DNA from: an uncultured Selenomonadales bacterium
GTDB lineage: Bacteria > Bacillota > Negativicutes > Acidaminococcales > Acidaminococcaceae
Direction: 5' to 3'
DNA: 64,000 bases
Assembly (NCBI GenBank): GCA_900315345.1
Contig: OMYP01000002.1
Coordinates: forward strand, 1-64,000
The notes under the pieces are model-generated. The model was given only the letters and a program-made list of their open reading frames with translations, was not told the origin of the DNA and made no database searches. This document shows, in pieces, positions 17,474 through 25,555 of the stretch (positions within the stretch are counted from its first letter, which is position 1; every line of letters starts with the position of its first letter). A program made the translations under genes and the position numbers.

Positions 17474-19171
17474 TTAGCCCTTAATTCTCTTCTTCAGATC
17501 TTCCACGATTTTCTGTTCAATGGCTTCCGCGGCCGCTTTATCGGTTGCGCTGACGGTCACATAGGTCTTCAGCTTCGGTTCGGTGCCGGAAGGACGAACC
17601 ACTACGGAGCCGTGGCCTTCCAGCAAGAACTTCAGCACATTTTCTTTGGGCAGCCCGTCGATACCGGTGTTGTAGTCCAGCAGGGTCTCCACCTTCCGTC
17701 CGCCGAATTCCTGAATGCCCGCAGTCTGGAAATCTTTCATGATCTCCTGCATTTTTGCAAAGCCTGCGGCGCCCTCGAACTGATAGGAATACAAGGTGTT
17801 CAGGCAGTAGCCGTAGGTCTTGTACAGTTCATCCAGTTTTTCCAGCAGGCTGATGCCCCTTGTCTTATAGTAACAGAACATTTCACAGATCAGGAAGGCC
17901 GCGTCCACCGCATCCTTGTCCCGCACGTAGGAACCGCTCAGGTAACCGTAGCTTTCTTCAAAGCCAAAGATGTAGGAATCGGCTTTCCCCTGCTTTTCCA
18001 GAAGGCCGATCTGTTCGCCGATATATTTAAAGCCCGTAAGCACATTCACTGTGCGCACACCGTAATGGCTGGCAATCTGTTCCACCATATCTGTAGTGAC
18101 AATGGTCTTAATCACCACCGGGTCTTTAGGCATGGTGCCGTTTTCCGTACGGCGGGCACAGACGTAGTCCGTCAGCAGCATCCCCGTCTGGTTGCCGGAA
18201 AGGAGCTGGTAACTGCCGTCTTTATCCTTAACCGCAATACCTACCCGGTCCGAGTCCGGGTCCGTGGCCAGCAGCAGGTCCGCATTGTACTTTGCCGCAT
18301 ATTCCATACCCAGGGCCATGGCCTCGTGGATCTCCGGGTTAGGATAGGGACAGGTGGGGAAATTCCCGTCAGGCTGTTCCTGTTCTTTTACTACCGTAAT
18401 GTTGGTATAACCGGTTTCTTTCAAAGTACGCAGCACTGGTTTCAGACCCGCCCCGTTCAAAGGCGAGTAAACGATAGCCACGTCTTTGTTGATCTCCGCA
18501 TCACCCACTACAGACTGCTTCTTCACCTCTTCCACGAAAGCAGTGTACACCTCTTCCGGGATCCATTCAATGCTGCCGGCTTTCAGGCCCTCTTCAAAAG
18601 GAATCTTTTTGCTGTCCGCAAACAGGTCCAGCTTTTCGATCTCGCCCAGCACTTCATTGGCAGCCGCGGTGGTCATCTGGCAGCCGTCAGCCCCATACAC
18701 CTTGTAGCCGTTGTACTTGGAAGGGTTGTGGGAAGCCGTTACCATAATGCCCGCTGCGCATTTCAGATACCGTGTAGCGTAGGAAACACAGGGTACAGGC
18801 ATAAGCTGTGGGAAAATATAAGCTTTGATGCCGTTAGCCGCGAAGACTTCCGCCGCAATTTTCGCGAATACATCGCTCTTGATGCGGCTGTCGTAGCTGA
18901 TGGCAATGCGCCTCTCTTCCGGAGCATAGTGGTTGATCACATAATTGCTGAGACCCTGAGAAGCCCGGGCCACAATATACACATTCATCCGATTGGTACC
19001 GGCGCCGATCACACCCCGAAGGCCCGCGGTACCGAACTCCAGGTCCTTGTAAAAGGCATCTTCGATCTTCGCCTCATCCCCAGCCATGGCCTCCAGTTCC
19101 GGTTTTAAATCCGGGTCCGCCACCGCCTTTTCCAGCCAGGTTTCATATTTTGCCTGTAATGCACTGTTCAT
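17474..19171 (-). CDS. pgcA: Phospho-sugar mutase (alpha-phosphoglucomutase/phosphomannomutase)
   Basis: It interconverts hexose 1- and 6-phosphates through a phosphoserine intermediate. The four family landmarks are present: the active-site serine loop TASHNPSKYNGYKV (near residue 145), the metal-binding loop DPDSDR (near 305), the sugar-binding GFEESYGYL (near 405) and the phosphate-binding RPSGTEPK (near 535). The 565-residue length and N-terminal sequence fit the PgcA/PGM2-like subgroup that makes glucose 1-phosphate for UDP-glucose and surface glycans; mannose use cannot be excluded. Its stop is followed by a strong terminator. Confidence 0.93.
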   Translation of the reverse strand: MNSALQAKYETWLEKAVADPDLKPELEAMAGDEAKIEDAFYKDLEFGTAGLRGVIGAGTNRMNVYIVARASQGLSNYVINHYAPEERRIAISYDSRIKSDVFAKIAAEVFAANGIKAYIFPQLMPVPCVSYATRYLKCAAGIMVTASHNPSKYNGYKVYGADGCQMTTAAANEVLGEIEKLDLFADSKKIPFEEGLKAGSIEWIPEEVYTAFVEEVKKQSVVGDAEINKDVAIVYSPLNGAGLKPVLRTLKETGYTNITVVKEQEQPDGNFPTCPYPNPEIHEAMALGMEYAAKYNADLLLATDPDSDRVGIAVKDKDGSYQLLSGNQTGMLLTDYVCARRTENGTMPKDPVVIKTIVTTDMVEQIASHYGVRTVNVLTGFKYIGEQIGLLEKQGKADSYIFGFEESYGYLSGSYVRDKDAVDAAFLICEMFCYYKTRGISLLEKLDELYKTYGYCLNTLYSYQFEGAAGFAKMQEIMKDFQTAGIQEFGGRKVETLLDYNTGIDGLPKENVLKFLLEGHGSVVVRPSGTEPKLKTYVTVSATDKAAAEAIEQKIVEDLKKRIKG

Positions 19172-19186
19172 GTCGCACCTCGTTGT

Positions 19187-19217
19187 TAAAACCCGTCAGG
19201 CAAAGGGCCTGACGGGT
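19187..19217 (-). terminator. Rho-independent terminator of the malic enzyme gene
   Basis: An 11-bp perfect stem (ACCCGTCAGGC against GCCTGACGGGT) with a 5-nt loop is followed on the minus strand by TTTT. It separates malic enzyme from phosphoglucomutase. Confidence 0.85.
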
Positions 19218-19250
19218 CGTATCACTTGACGTTATTATTCTATTACCGTA

Positions 19251-20486
19251 TCAATACCCGGCCAGCAGTTCCTCCGTATGTTTCCGGACTTCTTCCGGAT
19301 CCATAATCTTCCGGGCTACGCCGGTTTCTATAGCTGCTTTGGCAACCGCTGCCGCAACAGCCGGTGCTACCCGTTTGTCAAAGGCGTCGGCCACCACGTA
19401 ATCTTCGCGCAGATCCTTATCGTCGATGAGGTTAGCGATGGCGTAAGCAGCCGCAATCTTCATCTGTTCATTGATCTCGCTGGCGCGAACATCAATAGCG
19501 CCGCGGAAGACGCCCGGGAAAACGTTAACGTTATTGACCTGGTTGGGAGCGTCACTGCGGCCTGTGCCCGCTACCCGCGCGCCTGCCGCCTTGGCAAAGT
19601 CATACATGGCTTCCGGAACCGGATTGGCCAGTGCGAATACGATAGAGTCCGGAGCCATAGATTTAATAATTTCTTCTGTAAATACGCCGGGAGAAGACGC
19701 GCCAATCAATACGTCCGCACCAACTGCTACATCTTTCAGTTTGCCGCTGATTTTATTTTTATTGGTGGTCTTGGCCAGCATTTCCTGAATGCGGTCCAAA
19801 GGTTTGCCCCAATGGCAGCCTTCGTACAAGGTATCGTTACGTCCTGCCATAATGAGGTTTTCAGCGCCCATTTCCGCCAGCAGACGACCAATGGCAGTGC
19901 CTGCAGCGCCGCAGCCGTTCATAATGATCTTGGCCGTTTTGATATCCTTTTTCACAAAGCGCAATGCCCCCAATACCGCACTGACCGCCGCTATAGCCGT
20001 GCCATGCTGGTCATCGTGGAATACGGGGATATTCATGATTTCTTTCAATTTATCTTCGATATCATAGCATTTGGGGGAAGAAATATCTTCCAGATTGATT
20101 GCCGCAAAGGTAGTTTCCAGGGATTTTACGATAGCAACAAATTTATCCGGATCCTTCTCGTCAATGCAGACCGGAATCGCATCCACTCCGCCGAACCGTT
20201 TGAACAGGACAGCCTTGCCTTCCATAACCGGCATGGCTGCTGCCGCGCCAATATCGCCCAGACCCAACACCCGGGTGCCGTCAGTACAAATGCCGGCCAT
20301 GTTGCCGCGGCAAGTGTACTCAAAAGCCATTTCCGGATGTTTCTTGATCTCTTTGCAGGGCTCTGCAACGCCCGGCGTATAGGCTACCGCCAGATCATGC
20401 CGGTCATTCAGGGGCGCTTTGCAACGGATCTCCATTTTCCCGTGATTATCCAGATGCATTTTCAAAGACTCTTGCTGTAAATCCAT
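19251..20486 (-). CDS. NAD(P)-dependent malic enzyme (decarboxylating)
   Basis: It converts malate to pyruvate and CO2. The catalytic tyrosine segment AVAYTPGVAEPC lies near residue 35, the lysine/metal region GMEGKAVLFKRFGG-like (MEGKAVLFKRFGGVDAIP) near 90, and metal ligands in IVFHDDQHGTAIA-like VFHDDQHGTA near 155. A Rossmann NAD(P) domain follows (MNGCGAAGTAIGRLL near 190). At 411 residues it is the short bacterial form without the phosphotransacetylase-like extension. Cofactor preference cannot be read reliably. A TTGCTA/TATTAT promoter precedes it and a terminator follows, so it is monocistronic. Confidence 0.95.
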   Translation of the reverse strand: MDLQQESLKMHLDNHGKMEIRCKAPLNDRHDLAVAYTPGVAEPCKEIKKHPEMAFEYTCRGNMAGICTDGTRVLGLGDIGAAAAMPVMEGKAVLFKRFGGVDAIPVCIDEKDPDKFVAIVKSLETTFAAINLEDISSPKCYDIEDKLKEIMNIPVFHDDQHGTAIAAVSAVLGALRFVKKDIKTAKIIMNGCGAAGTAIGRLLAEMGAENLIMAGRNDTLYEGCHWGKPLDRIQEMLAKTTNKNKISGKLKDVAVGADVLIGASSPGVFTEEIIKSMAPDSIVFALANPVPEAMYDFAKAAGARVAGTGRSDAPNQVNNVNVFPGVFRGAIDVRASEINEQMKIAAAYAIANLIDDKDLREDYVVADAFDKRVAPAVAAAVAKAAIETGVARKIMDPEEVRKHTEELLAGY

Positions 20487-20574
20487 TACTCATTCCTCCT
20501 ACCCTTTCAATATTTTTTCTGTTTTCCCTTCAGACATAGTAATAGCGTACACTACTACTATATTATATATTATT

Positions 20575-20603
20575 ATAATACTATACCAAGCGGTTTTTAG
20601 CAA
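20575..20603 (-). promoter_or_regulatory. Promoter of the malic enzyme gene
   Basis: TTGCTA (20598-20603) and TATTAT (20575-20580) lie 17 bp apart on the minus strand, about 90 bp upstream of the start codon in a very AT-rich stretch that contains further TATAAT-like sequences. Confidence 0.65.
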
Positions 20604-20619
20604 TATATGCACAGAAATT

Positions 20620-21003
20620 TTATCCTTTAACCGCCTTCCGTTTCATCACGTAATTCCAAAACATAACGATGAAGGTGGCGCCAATCTTGGCCAGCATATA
20701 GTGCAAGCCGAATTTTTCCACGAACAGCCACATGCATACCTGGTTGATGCCCAACCCCGCAATACTGGAACCGATGAACAGAGCAGCCTGCCGTCCCGTC
20801 TGCTTTCCGGCCCCCCTGAACACAAATACCACGCAGAGCCAATAATTCACGATTACCGAAACGGTAAAGGAAATGGCTGCGGAATATAAATAATGTATCC
20901 CCAGCCATTCGGTACAGATGTACAGCAGGGCGTAATCCACCACAAAGGAAGCGCCCCCAACCAGTGCAAAGCGGATAATTTCATAGAGACGATCTTTTTC
21001 CAT
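20620..21003 (-). CDS. GtrA-family membrane protein
   Basis: A 127-residue protein with four predicted membrane helices and the family N-terminus FALVGGASFVVDYALLY. GtrA-like proteins are thought to move or help move lipid-linked sugars across the membrane in O-antigen, teichoic or arabinogalactan pathways. It starts six bases after the gpsA stop codon, so gpsA and this gene form an operon. The link to glycerol phosphate and to the surface-polysaccharide genes on the other side of gpsA fits an envelope role, but the substrate is unknown. Confidence 0.9.
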   Translation of the reverse strand: MEKDRLYEIIRFALVGGASFVVDYALLYICTEWLGIHYLYSAAISFTVSVIVNYWLCVVFVFRGAGKQTGRQAALFIGSSIAGLGINQVCMWLFVEKFGLHYMLAKIGATFIVMFWNYVMKRKAVKG

Positions 21004-21026
21004 ATTTTCTCAATACACTTCCGTCC
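21004..21026. repeat. Copy 1 of a 23-bp exact repeat (gpsA 3' end)
   Basis: This segment covers the gpsA-gtrA junction, including the last codons of gpsA (KRTEVY-stop). The identical 23 bp recur at 29584-29606 in an intergenic region, in the same orientation, with partial similarity continuing for about 12 bp on the gpsA side. Confidence 0.8.
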
Positions 21027-22002
21027 TTTTATCCCGTTCCATCAGGGATGCCACAACGGCCCTGGGATCCGCCTGGTGGTTTACAATGGCATCCACCGCC
21101 CGGACAATGGGCATATCTACATTGTATTTATCCGCAAAGGCAACGGCGGCGGGGATGGCGTTGATCCCTTCCACCACCATGCCCACCCGTTTAATGGCGT
21201 CCTTCGTCTCGTACCCCTGACCGATCAGGTAGCCGCAGCGGTTATTCCGACTGTGCATGCTGGTGGCCGTAACGATCAGGTCACCCATGCCGGCCAGGCC
21301 CGCAAAGGTCTCCCGGCGGCAGCCCAGCTTTTCCCCAAGGCGTGTGATCTCCGCCAGGCCCCGGGTGATCAGGGCCGCTTTGGCATTGTCCCCATAGCCA
21401 AGACCGGCGGACATGCCGGAAGCCAGGGCGATGATATTTTTCAGGGCACCGCAAAGCTCCACGCCTTTTACATCTGTATTGGTGTACACCCGCATGCAGG
21501 AATTCATAAATGCATCCTGTACCTTTTCCGCAATGGCTATGTCCTTACAGGCAGAAATAATGGCCGAAGGCAGGTCCTGGGCCACCTCTTCCGCATGGGT
21601 GGGGCCGGAAAGGGCTACCACATGAATATCTGCCTTCACTTCATCGGCAATGACTTCCGACAGGGTCATCAAAGTCTCCGCCTCAATGCCCTTGCCCACG
21701 TCCACTATGATCTGGCCGTCCGTAATATAGGGATTAGCCAGTCTCGCCGCTTCCCTGACGTACACAGAAGGCACCGCAAACACCAGCATGTCCTTGCCGG
21801 TGCAGACTTCTTTCATTTCTTTTGTAAACGTTACCGCTTCGGGAATGATCATATTAGGCAGGTTCTTCTGCACCCTTGTAGCGGCCAGCCGGTCCAACTC
21901 CGGACCGTTTGCCGACCACACCTGCACCTGGTGACCGCTGTTGGAAAGCATCCGAGCCAGGGCCATGCCCCAGGTTCCTGCTCCGATTATACCTAAGTTC
22001 AT
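21010..22002 (-). CDS. gpsA: NAD(P)-dependent glycerol-3-phosphate dehydrogenase
   Basis: GpsA reduces dihydroxyacetone phosphate to sn-glycerol 3-phosphate for phospholipid synthesis. The N-terminal Rossmann loop reads GAGTWGMALA, the substrate/catalytic segments include ALSGPTHAEE and CGALKNIIALASG (catalytic-type lysine), and GLAGMGDLIVTATS lies in the C-terminal helical domain. The 330-residue length is typical. It is followed at six bases by a GtrA-family gene and preceded by an extended -10 promoter. Confidence 0.97.
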   Translation of the reverse strand: MNLGIIGAGTWGMALARMLSNSGHQVQVWSANGPELDRLAATRVQKNLPNMIIPEAVTFTKEMKEVCTGKDMLVFAVPSVYVREAARLANPYITDGQIIVDVGKGIEAETLMTLSEVIADEVKADIHVVALSGPTHAEEVAQDLPSAIISACKDIAIAEKVQDAFMNSCMRVYTNTDVKGVELCGALKNIIALASGMSAGLGYGDNAKAALITRGLAEITRLGEKLGCRRETFAGLAGMGDLIVTATSMHSRNNRCGYLIGQGYETKDAIKRVGMVVEGINAIPAAVAFADKYNVDMPIVRAVDAIVNHQADPRAVVASLMERDKRTEVY

Positions 22003-22108
22003 ATTTTAAGCTCCTCGTACTGACATAAATTATCTGTGCAGAACCCTTCTGCAATTATCCCGTTACCCATAAAATTTTTCAGGTTCTCTTTTCAGGATAT
22101 ATATTGTT

Positions 22109-22117
22109 ATTATACCA
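22109..22117 (-). promoter_or_regulatory. Extended -10 promoter (TGG-TATAAT) of gpsA
   Basis: The minus strand shows TGG directly before TATAAT, about 105 bp upstream of the gpsA start. The -35 region is weak. It diverges from the promoter of the DUF535 gene. Confidence 0.55.
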
Positions 22118-22165
22118 TATACAGGGCATTTTCTTATACAAATTCTGCCAAAACAGACGGATATA

Positions 22166-22174
22166 TGCTATAAT
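22166..22174 (+). promoter_or_regulatory. Extended -10 promoter (TGC-TATAAT) of the DUF535 gene
   Basis: TATAAT preceded by TGC lies about 63 bp upstream of the start codon, with a poor -35. Confidence 0.55.
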
Positions 22175-22236
22175 AATTCTACAAACCTTACTTCACCTTT
22201 ATCTTATTTTTTATACCAACATTTCAGGAGAACCTA

Positions 22237-23166
22237 ATGGACGAATCGATTTTACGCGCCGCAGGCCACAGACTATATGTTACCAGCCGCTTAAAAGAAA
22301 TGAAGCGCTACCTGGTGTTCCGGGCGCGCTGCCGTATGCATAAAGATATTATTGAAGATGTACTGGATTTTTTTGCAGCCACGGAGCTGCGAAAAAGAAT
22401 ATTGGAAGGAACACCTTCCTTTATTGAACAGGTGACCCGGGCCTTTTTTTACAAAGGGTCCGACTACCCGGACCGGGCTGCGCTGGTTAAGAACCATATA
22501 CTTTTTATGGAAAAGCATTTTACCCCGGAAAGCATTGCAAAGCTGTATGCAGAGGCAGACGAAAATACAAATTCCGGAAAGCGCCTGACCTTATGGGAAG
22601 ATGTATTCGAAGACAGACCGCTGCGCATGAACCTGTTGTTTTATGCAGGACAGCGCAAGGAAGGCTGCCTCTCTTTAGCCTTAACATGGGACGACGAAGA
22701 TTTATACCAGATCATGTTTTGGTTCGGCCCCGACATGGAAAAAACAGGCGACGCTATCTGGATCGGCGCCATGCAGGGGACGCCTAACGGAAGTGATGTC
22801 ATAAAGCGACTGACCAAAGCGTTCTTTGGCTACCGTCCCAAGAATTTAATCTTTTATGGTATTCGTAATCTGGCCCGTTGTTTAAGACTGCAAAGAATTT
22901 ACGCAGTAACAAACGAAGGATATTACGCCATGAACCATGTACGCAGTGACAGAAAGCTGAAAACAGATTTTGCCGCTTTCTGGCAGGAATGCGAAGGAAT
23001 CGAGTGCGCCGGGGATCCACGCTTCTATGCGATTCCGGTGGAGGAACACCGTAAGGACATGAGTGAATTAAAGCCCTCGAAGCGGGCACAGCACCGCCGG
23101 CGTTTTGAAAAGATGGACCAGATTAACGAAGCCTTCGACGCCTCATGCTCTAAGTATCTAAAGTAA
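22237..23166 (+). CDS. VirK/YbjX-family protein (DUF535)
   Basis: The 309-residue protein matches the DUF535 pattern: LYTLSFxL-like and SLALTWDDEDLYQIMFWFG central segments, GAMQG, the KAFFGYRPKNLIFYGIRNLAR block and the conserved YAVTNEGYY. No signal peptide or membrane segment is seen. Members of this family (E. coli YbjX, Shigella and Salmonella VirK) have been linked to envelope integrity, surface-protein localisation and resistance to antimicrobial peptides, but no biochemical activity is established. The start is supported by CAGGAG upstream. Its place at the edge of the surface-glycan region and opposite gpsA fits an envelope role. Confidence 0.88.
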   Translation: MDESILRAAGHRLYVTSRLKEMKRYLVFRARCRMHKDIIEDVLDFFAATELRKRILEGTPSFIEQVTRAFFYKGSDYPDRAALVKNHILFMEKHFTPESIAKLYAEADENTNSGKRLTLWEDVFEDRPLRMNLLFYAGQRKEGCLSLALTWDDEDLYQIMFWFGPDMEKTGDAIWIGAMQGTPNGSDVIKRLTKAFFGYRPKNLIFYGIRNLARCLRLQRIYAVTNEGYYAMNHVRSDRKLKTDFAAFWQECEGIECAGDPRFYAIPVEEHRKDMSELKPSKRAQHRRRFEKMDQINEAFDASCSKYLK

Positions 23167-23199
23167 AAGATAGTTTTTGTGTTACAAAGAATATCTGAT

Positions 23200-23242
23200 A
23201 AAAGTCAGTTGCCAGGAATTCAATTCTCGCTAACTGACTTTT
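23200..23242 (+). terminator. Stem-loop after the DUF535 gene
   Basis: An 11-bp perfect stem (AAAAGTCAGTT against AACTGACTTTT) closes a 21-nt loop 34 bp after the stop codon. The run of T is short (four, inside the stem), so termination is probable rather than certain. Confidence 0.6.
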
Positions 23243-23333
23243 GCAGATTGTCTTGCAATTAAGATGAATTTCATATACGCTCATTATCATACAAACTTTT
23301 GTAATTTTTATATATAAAATTGAGGTGTTTCGT

Positions 23334-24304
23334 TTGAAAAAGTTGGCATCAATTATTATTCCTGTTTATAATGTTGAACCATTTTTAAGAAAATGTCTGG
23401 ATTCTGTTATAAACCAAACATATGAAAACATAGAAATACTGATTGTTGATGACGGTTCAACTGACCAATCAGGAATGATATGCAACGATTATTCTGTTGA
23501 TTCCCGAGTTACTGTTTTTCACCAAGCTAACAGAGGCTTAAGCGCGGCCCGGAACACTGCGCTAAATCACGCTAAGGGGGAATATCTATTTTTTGTAGAT
23601 TCTGATGATTTTGTATCACCAACGTTTGTTTCAGATGCGGTTACTGTATTAGAAAAAGAGAACTCTGACATCGTTATTTTTAATTATACAGAAACCGGTA
23701 TGAGAAATGAAGAAAAAAATATTTACAATCAAATAGAAAAATTGTCAGCATACGAAATAAAGCAGAGAATCATATCTGATGATATAGGTAATTATGTTTG
23801 GAATAAAGCATATCGGAGGTTTCTTTTTTTAAAGTTGCGTTTTCCTGAAGGCGAATGGTTTGAAGATATTGCTGTTATGGATCAGCTATTTGTGCAGGCA
23901 AAACATATTTCTCGCCTAAACAAATCTTTGTATTTTATCGAATCCAAAATACATCTTATTTGCACAGGCGTACATTTGATCCTTCAAGAGACTATTTAAA
24001 AATAAGAAGGCTATATGGAAGACTTCAATTAGCCTTGTCTTTAAATGACAATAAACTTTATCAAAAATTACAGGCAAAAATTTTAGATAGTGCCATTGAA
24101 CTCACATATCTAAATTATTTCTGCGAAGAACTTGACACTAAAGAAAGAAAATTTTTAGAACATATACTGTCTCAGCATTATGAAGAAACAGTCTTAACAC
24201 AATTAAGCAAAAAAGTTAGCATTATGTACTGGCTTATACTACACATGCCTTCTTTAGCAAAATTTTTGGGAAAAAGCCATTATAAGAGAAAATGTAAAGA
24301 TTGA
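23334..24304 (+). pseudogene. Glycosyltransferase family 2 gene interrupted by a frameshift
   Basis: The first part encodes a GT-A family 2 domain: SIIIPVYNVEPFLRKCLDS, VDDGSTDQSG, and the metal-binding DSDD in YLFFVDSDDFVSP. The frame then runs into an unrelated tail and a stop at 23999. Reading from 23936 in the other frame restores a normal continuation (YRIQNTSYLHRR, then a helical C-terminus) to 24304, giving about 322 residues in total, a usual length for EpsH/WcaA-like enzymes. A single missing T in the TTTT run at 23933-23936 would explain it. TTG at 23334 is the likely start (GAGG 8 bases upstream); a GTG three codons earlier overlaps that site. Base composition is very AT-rich compared with flanking genes. 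It may be a true pseudogene or an assembly error. Confidence 0.8.
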
Positions 24305-24314
24305 AAAATTTACT

Positions 24315-25493
24315 TTACCGTTTCTTAGCATGTGCACAAAGGCCGGTCAACAAATCCTCCCATTGTTGCCACACAACTTCCGGTGCATACTTCTTCATGG
24401 CTTCATGCGCATTGGCGCCAAACCGAACCCGCAGATTCCTGTCTTTCATTAATCTCTCCAATTGGTGTGTAAAGTCAGCTTCATCCGATGCCAGTAACCC
24501 TGTTTTTTCATGTTCAATCAATTCCCCAACAGATGGTGCGTGTGAAAATCCGAGTACTGGCAGTCCGGCTCCCATGGCTTCTGTCAGTGCCAAGGAAAAG
24601 CCTTCATAAGCAGACGGAAAAGCAAAAATGTCAGCTTGTCTCAATATTTCAAGAGAGTTTTCTATAATTCCTTTATAGCATATCCTGCAACCCAGTTTCT
24701 CCTCTTTAATAAATCTGTCAATTTCTTTCCTATAATTTATATCTCCTACAGGGCCGTATAAATCTACATACCAATCCGGATATTTATCTGCCAGCCGGGC
24801 AAACGCTTTCAGTAAAATCAACTGCCTCTTCTGATGCCCTTCTATTCTTCCAATATGCACAATACTATATTTACTTTTTTCTAATCTTAACTCGGCTATA
24901 TCATCATCCGAAACTTGAGGTACAACATTCGGAATAAAAACAATCCGTGTCTTAAGTAATGATTCAGCCTGTTCCACATAGCTTGGCATCAATACTTGGT
25001 AAACATCGGCTTTGTTTGCTTCCAGCCTCTGTAATTTCGTCAACTTTCCAATCTGATCTGCAACGGAGTTATGAACCATTACAACAACAGGAATATTTCC
25101 TTTTGAGACAATATTCGCCACCATGACGCTGTTAAATTCAAAACAAATGATAATATCTAAACTTTTTATATCTACACTTTCTGACAAAGCTGCCACAAGC
25201 TTATTGGTTTTATACCAATCGACTTTATTTTTCGTGTCGCAATGTACTGATTTAGCCAGTTCCCGTTGCAGCTTATATAAAAACGGAACTTTTATTTTAC
25301 CCAAGTTCAAATTAACCTGATACACGTTTTCTTCGAATTTATAAAAAGGCTCTATTCCCGGTTCGTCATTCCATACAGCCCACACCTCATGGCCGCGATT
25401 TGTAAAGGCATTTGCCATCTCAACAAAGACCTTTTCCATACCCGAAACATTTGCAATCGTCCCAATACCAAAACACAATAAAGCGATTCGCAT
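24315..25493 (-). CDS. Glycosyltransferase family 4 (GT-B)
   Basis: The protein opens with a GT-B acceptor domain (FGIGTIANVSGMEKVFVEMANAF-type loop with NRGHEVWAV) and continues with a GT4 donor domain: IVHIGRIEGHQKRQLILLKAF near residue 220, and the family EX7E motif in AYEGFSLALTEAMGAGLPVL near 320. It should transfer a sugar from a nucleotide-sugar donor to a lipid-linked or surface glycan on the cytoplasmic face. The ATG is chosen because GGAGG lies 6 bases upstream. It converges on the frameshifted GT2, ten bases apart. GC content is lower than in the flanking core genes, as across this cluster. Confidence 0.92.
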   Translation of the reverse strand: MRIALLCFGIGTIANVSGMEKVFVEMANAFTNRGHEVWAVWNDEPGIEPFYKFEENVYQVNLNLGKIKVPFLYKLQRELAKSVHCDTKNKVDWYKTNKLVAALSESVDIKSLDIIICFEFNSVMVANIVSKGNIPVVVMVHNSVADQIGKLTKLQRLEANKADVYQVLMPSYVEQAESLLKTRIVFIPNVVPQVSDDDIAELRLEKSKYSIVHIGRIEGHQKRQLILLKAFARLADKYPDWYVDLYGPVGDINYRKEIDRFIKEEKLGCRICYKGIIENSLEILRQADIFAFPSAYEGFSLALTEAMGAGLPVLGFSHAPSVGELIEHEKTGLLASDEADFTHQLERLMKDRNLRVRFGANAHEAMKKYAPEVVWQQWEDLLTGLCAHAKKR

Positions 25494-25555
25494 CAAAATC
25501 CTCCAGATCCCATTGCTAAAAAGTTATTATATTTTAAAATTTAAAAACATAATAA

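Noticed and set aside
23200-23242. Attachment-site-like repeat at the left edge of the glycan cluster
   Set aside because: It is an 11-bp stem-loop after a stop codon with no matching copy on the other side and no integrase; a terminator explains it.
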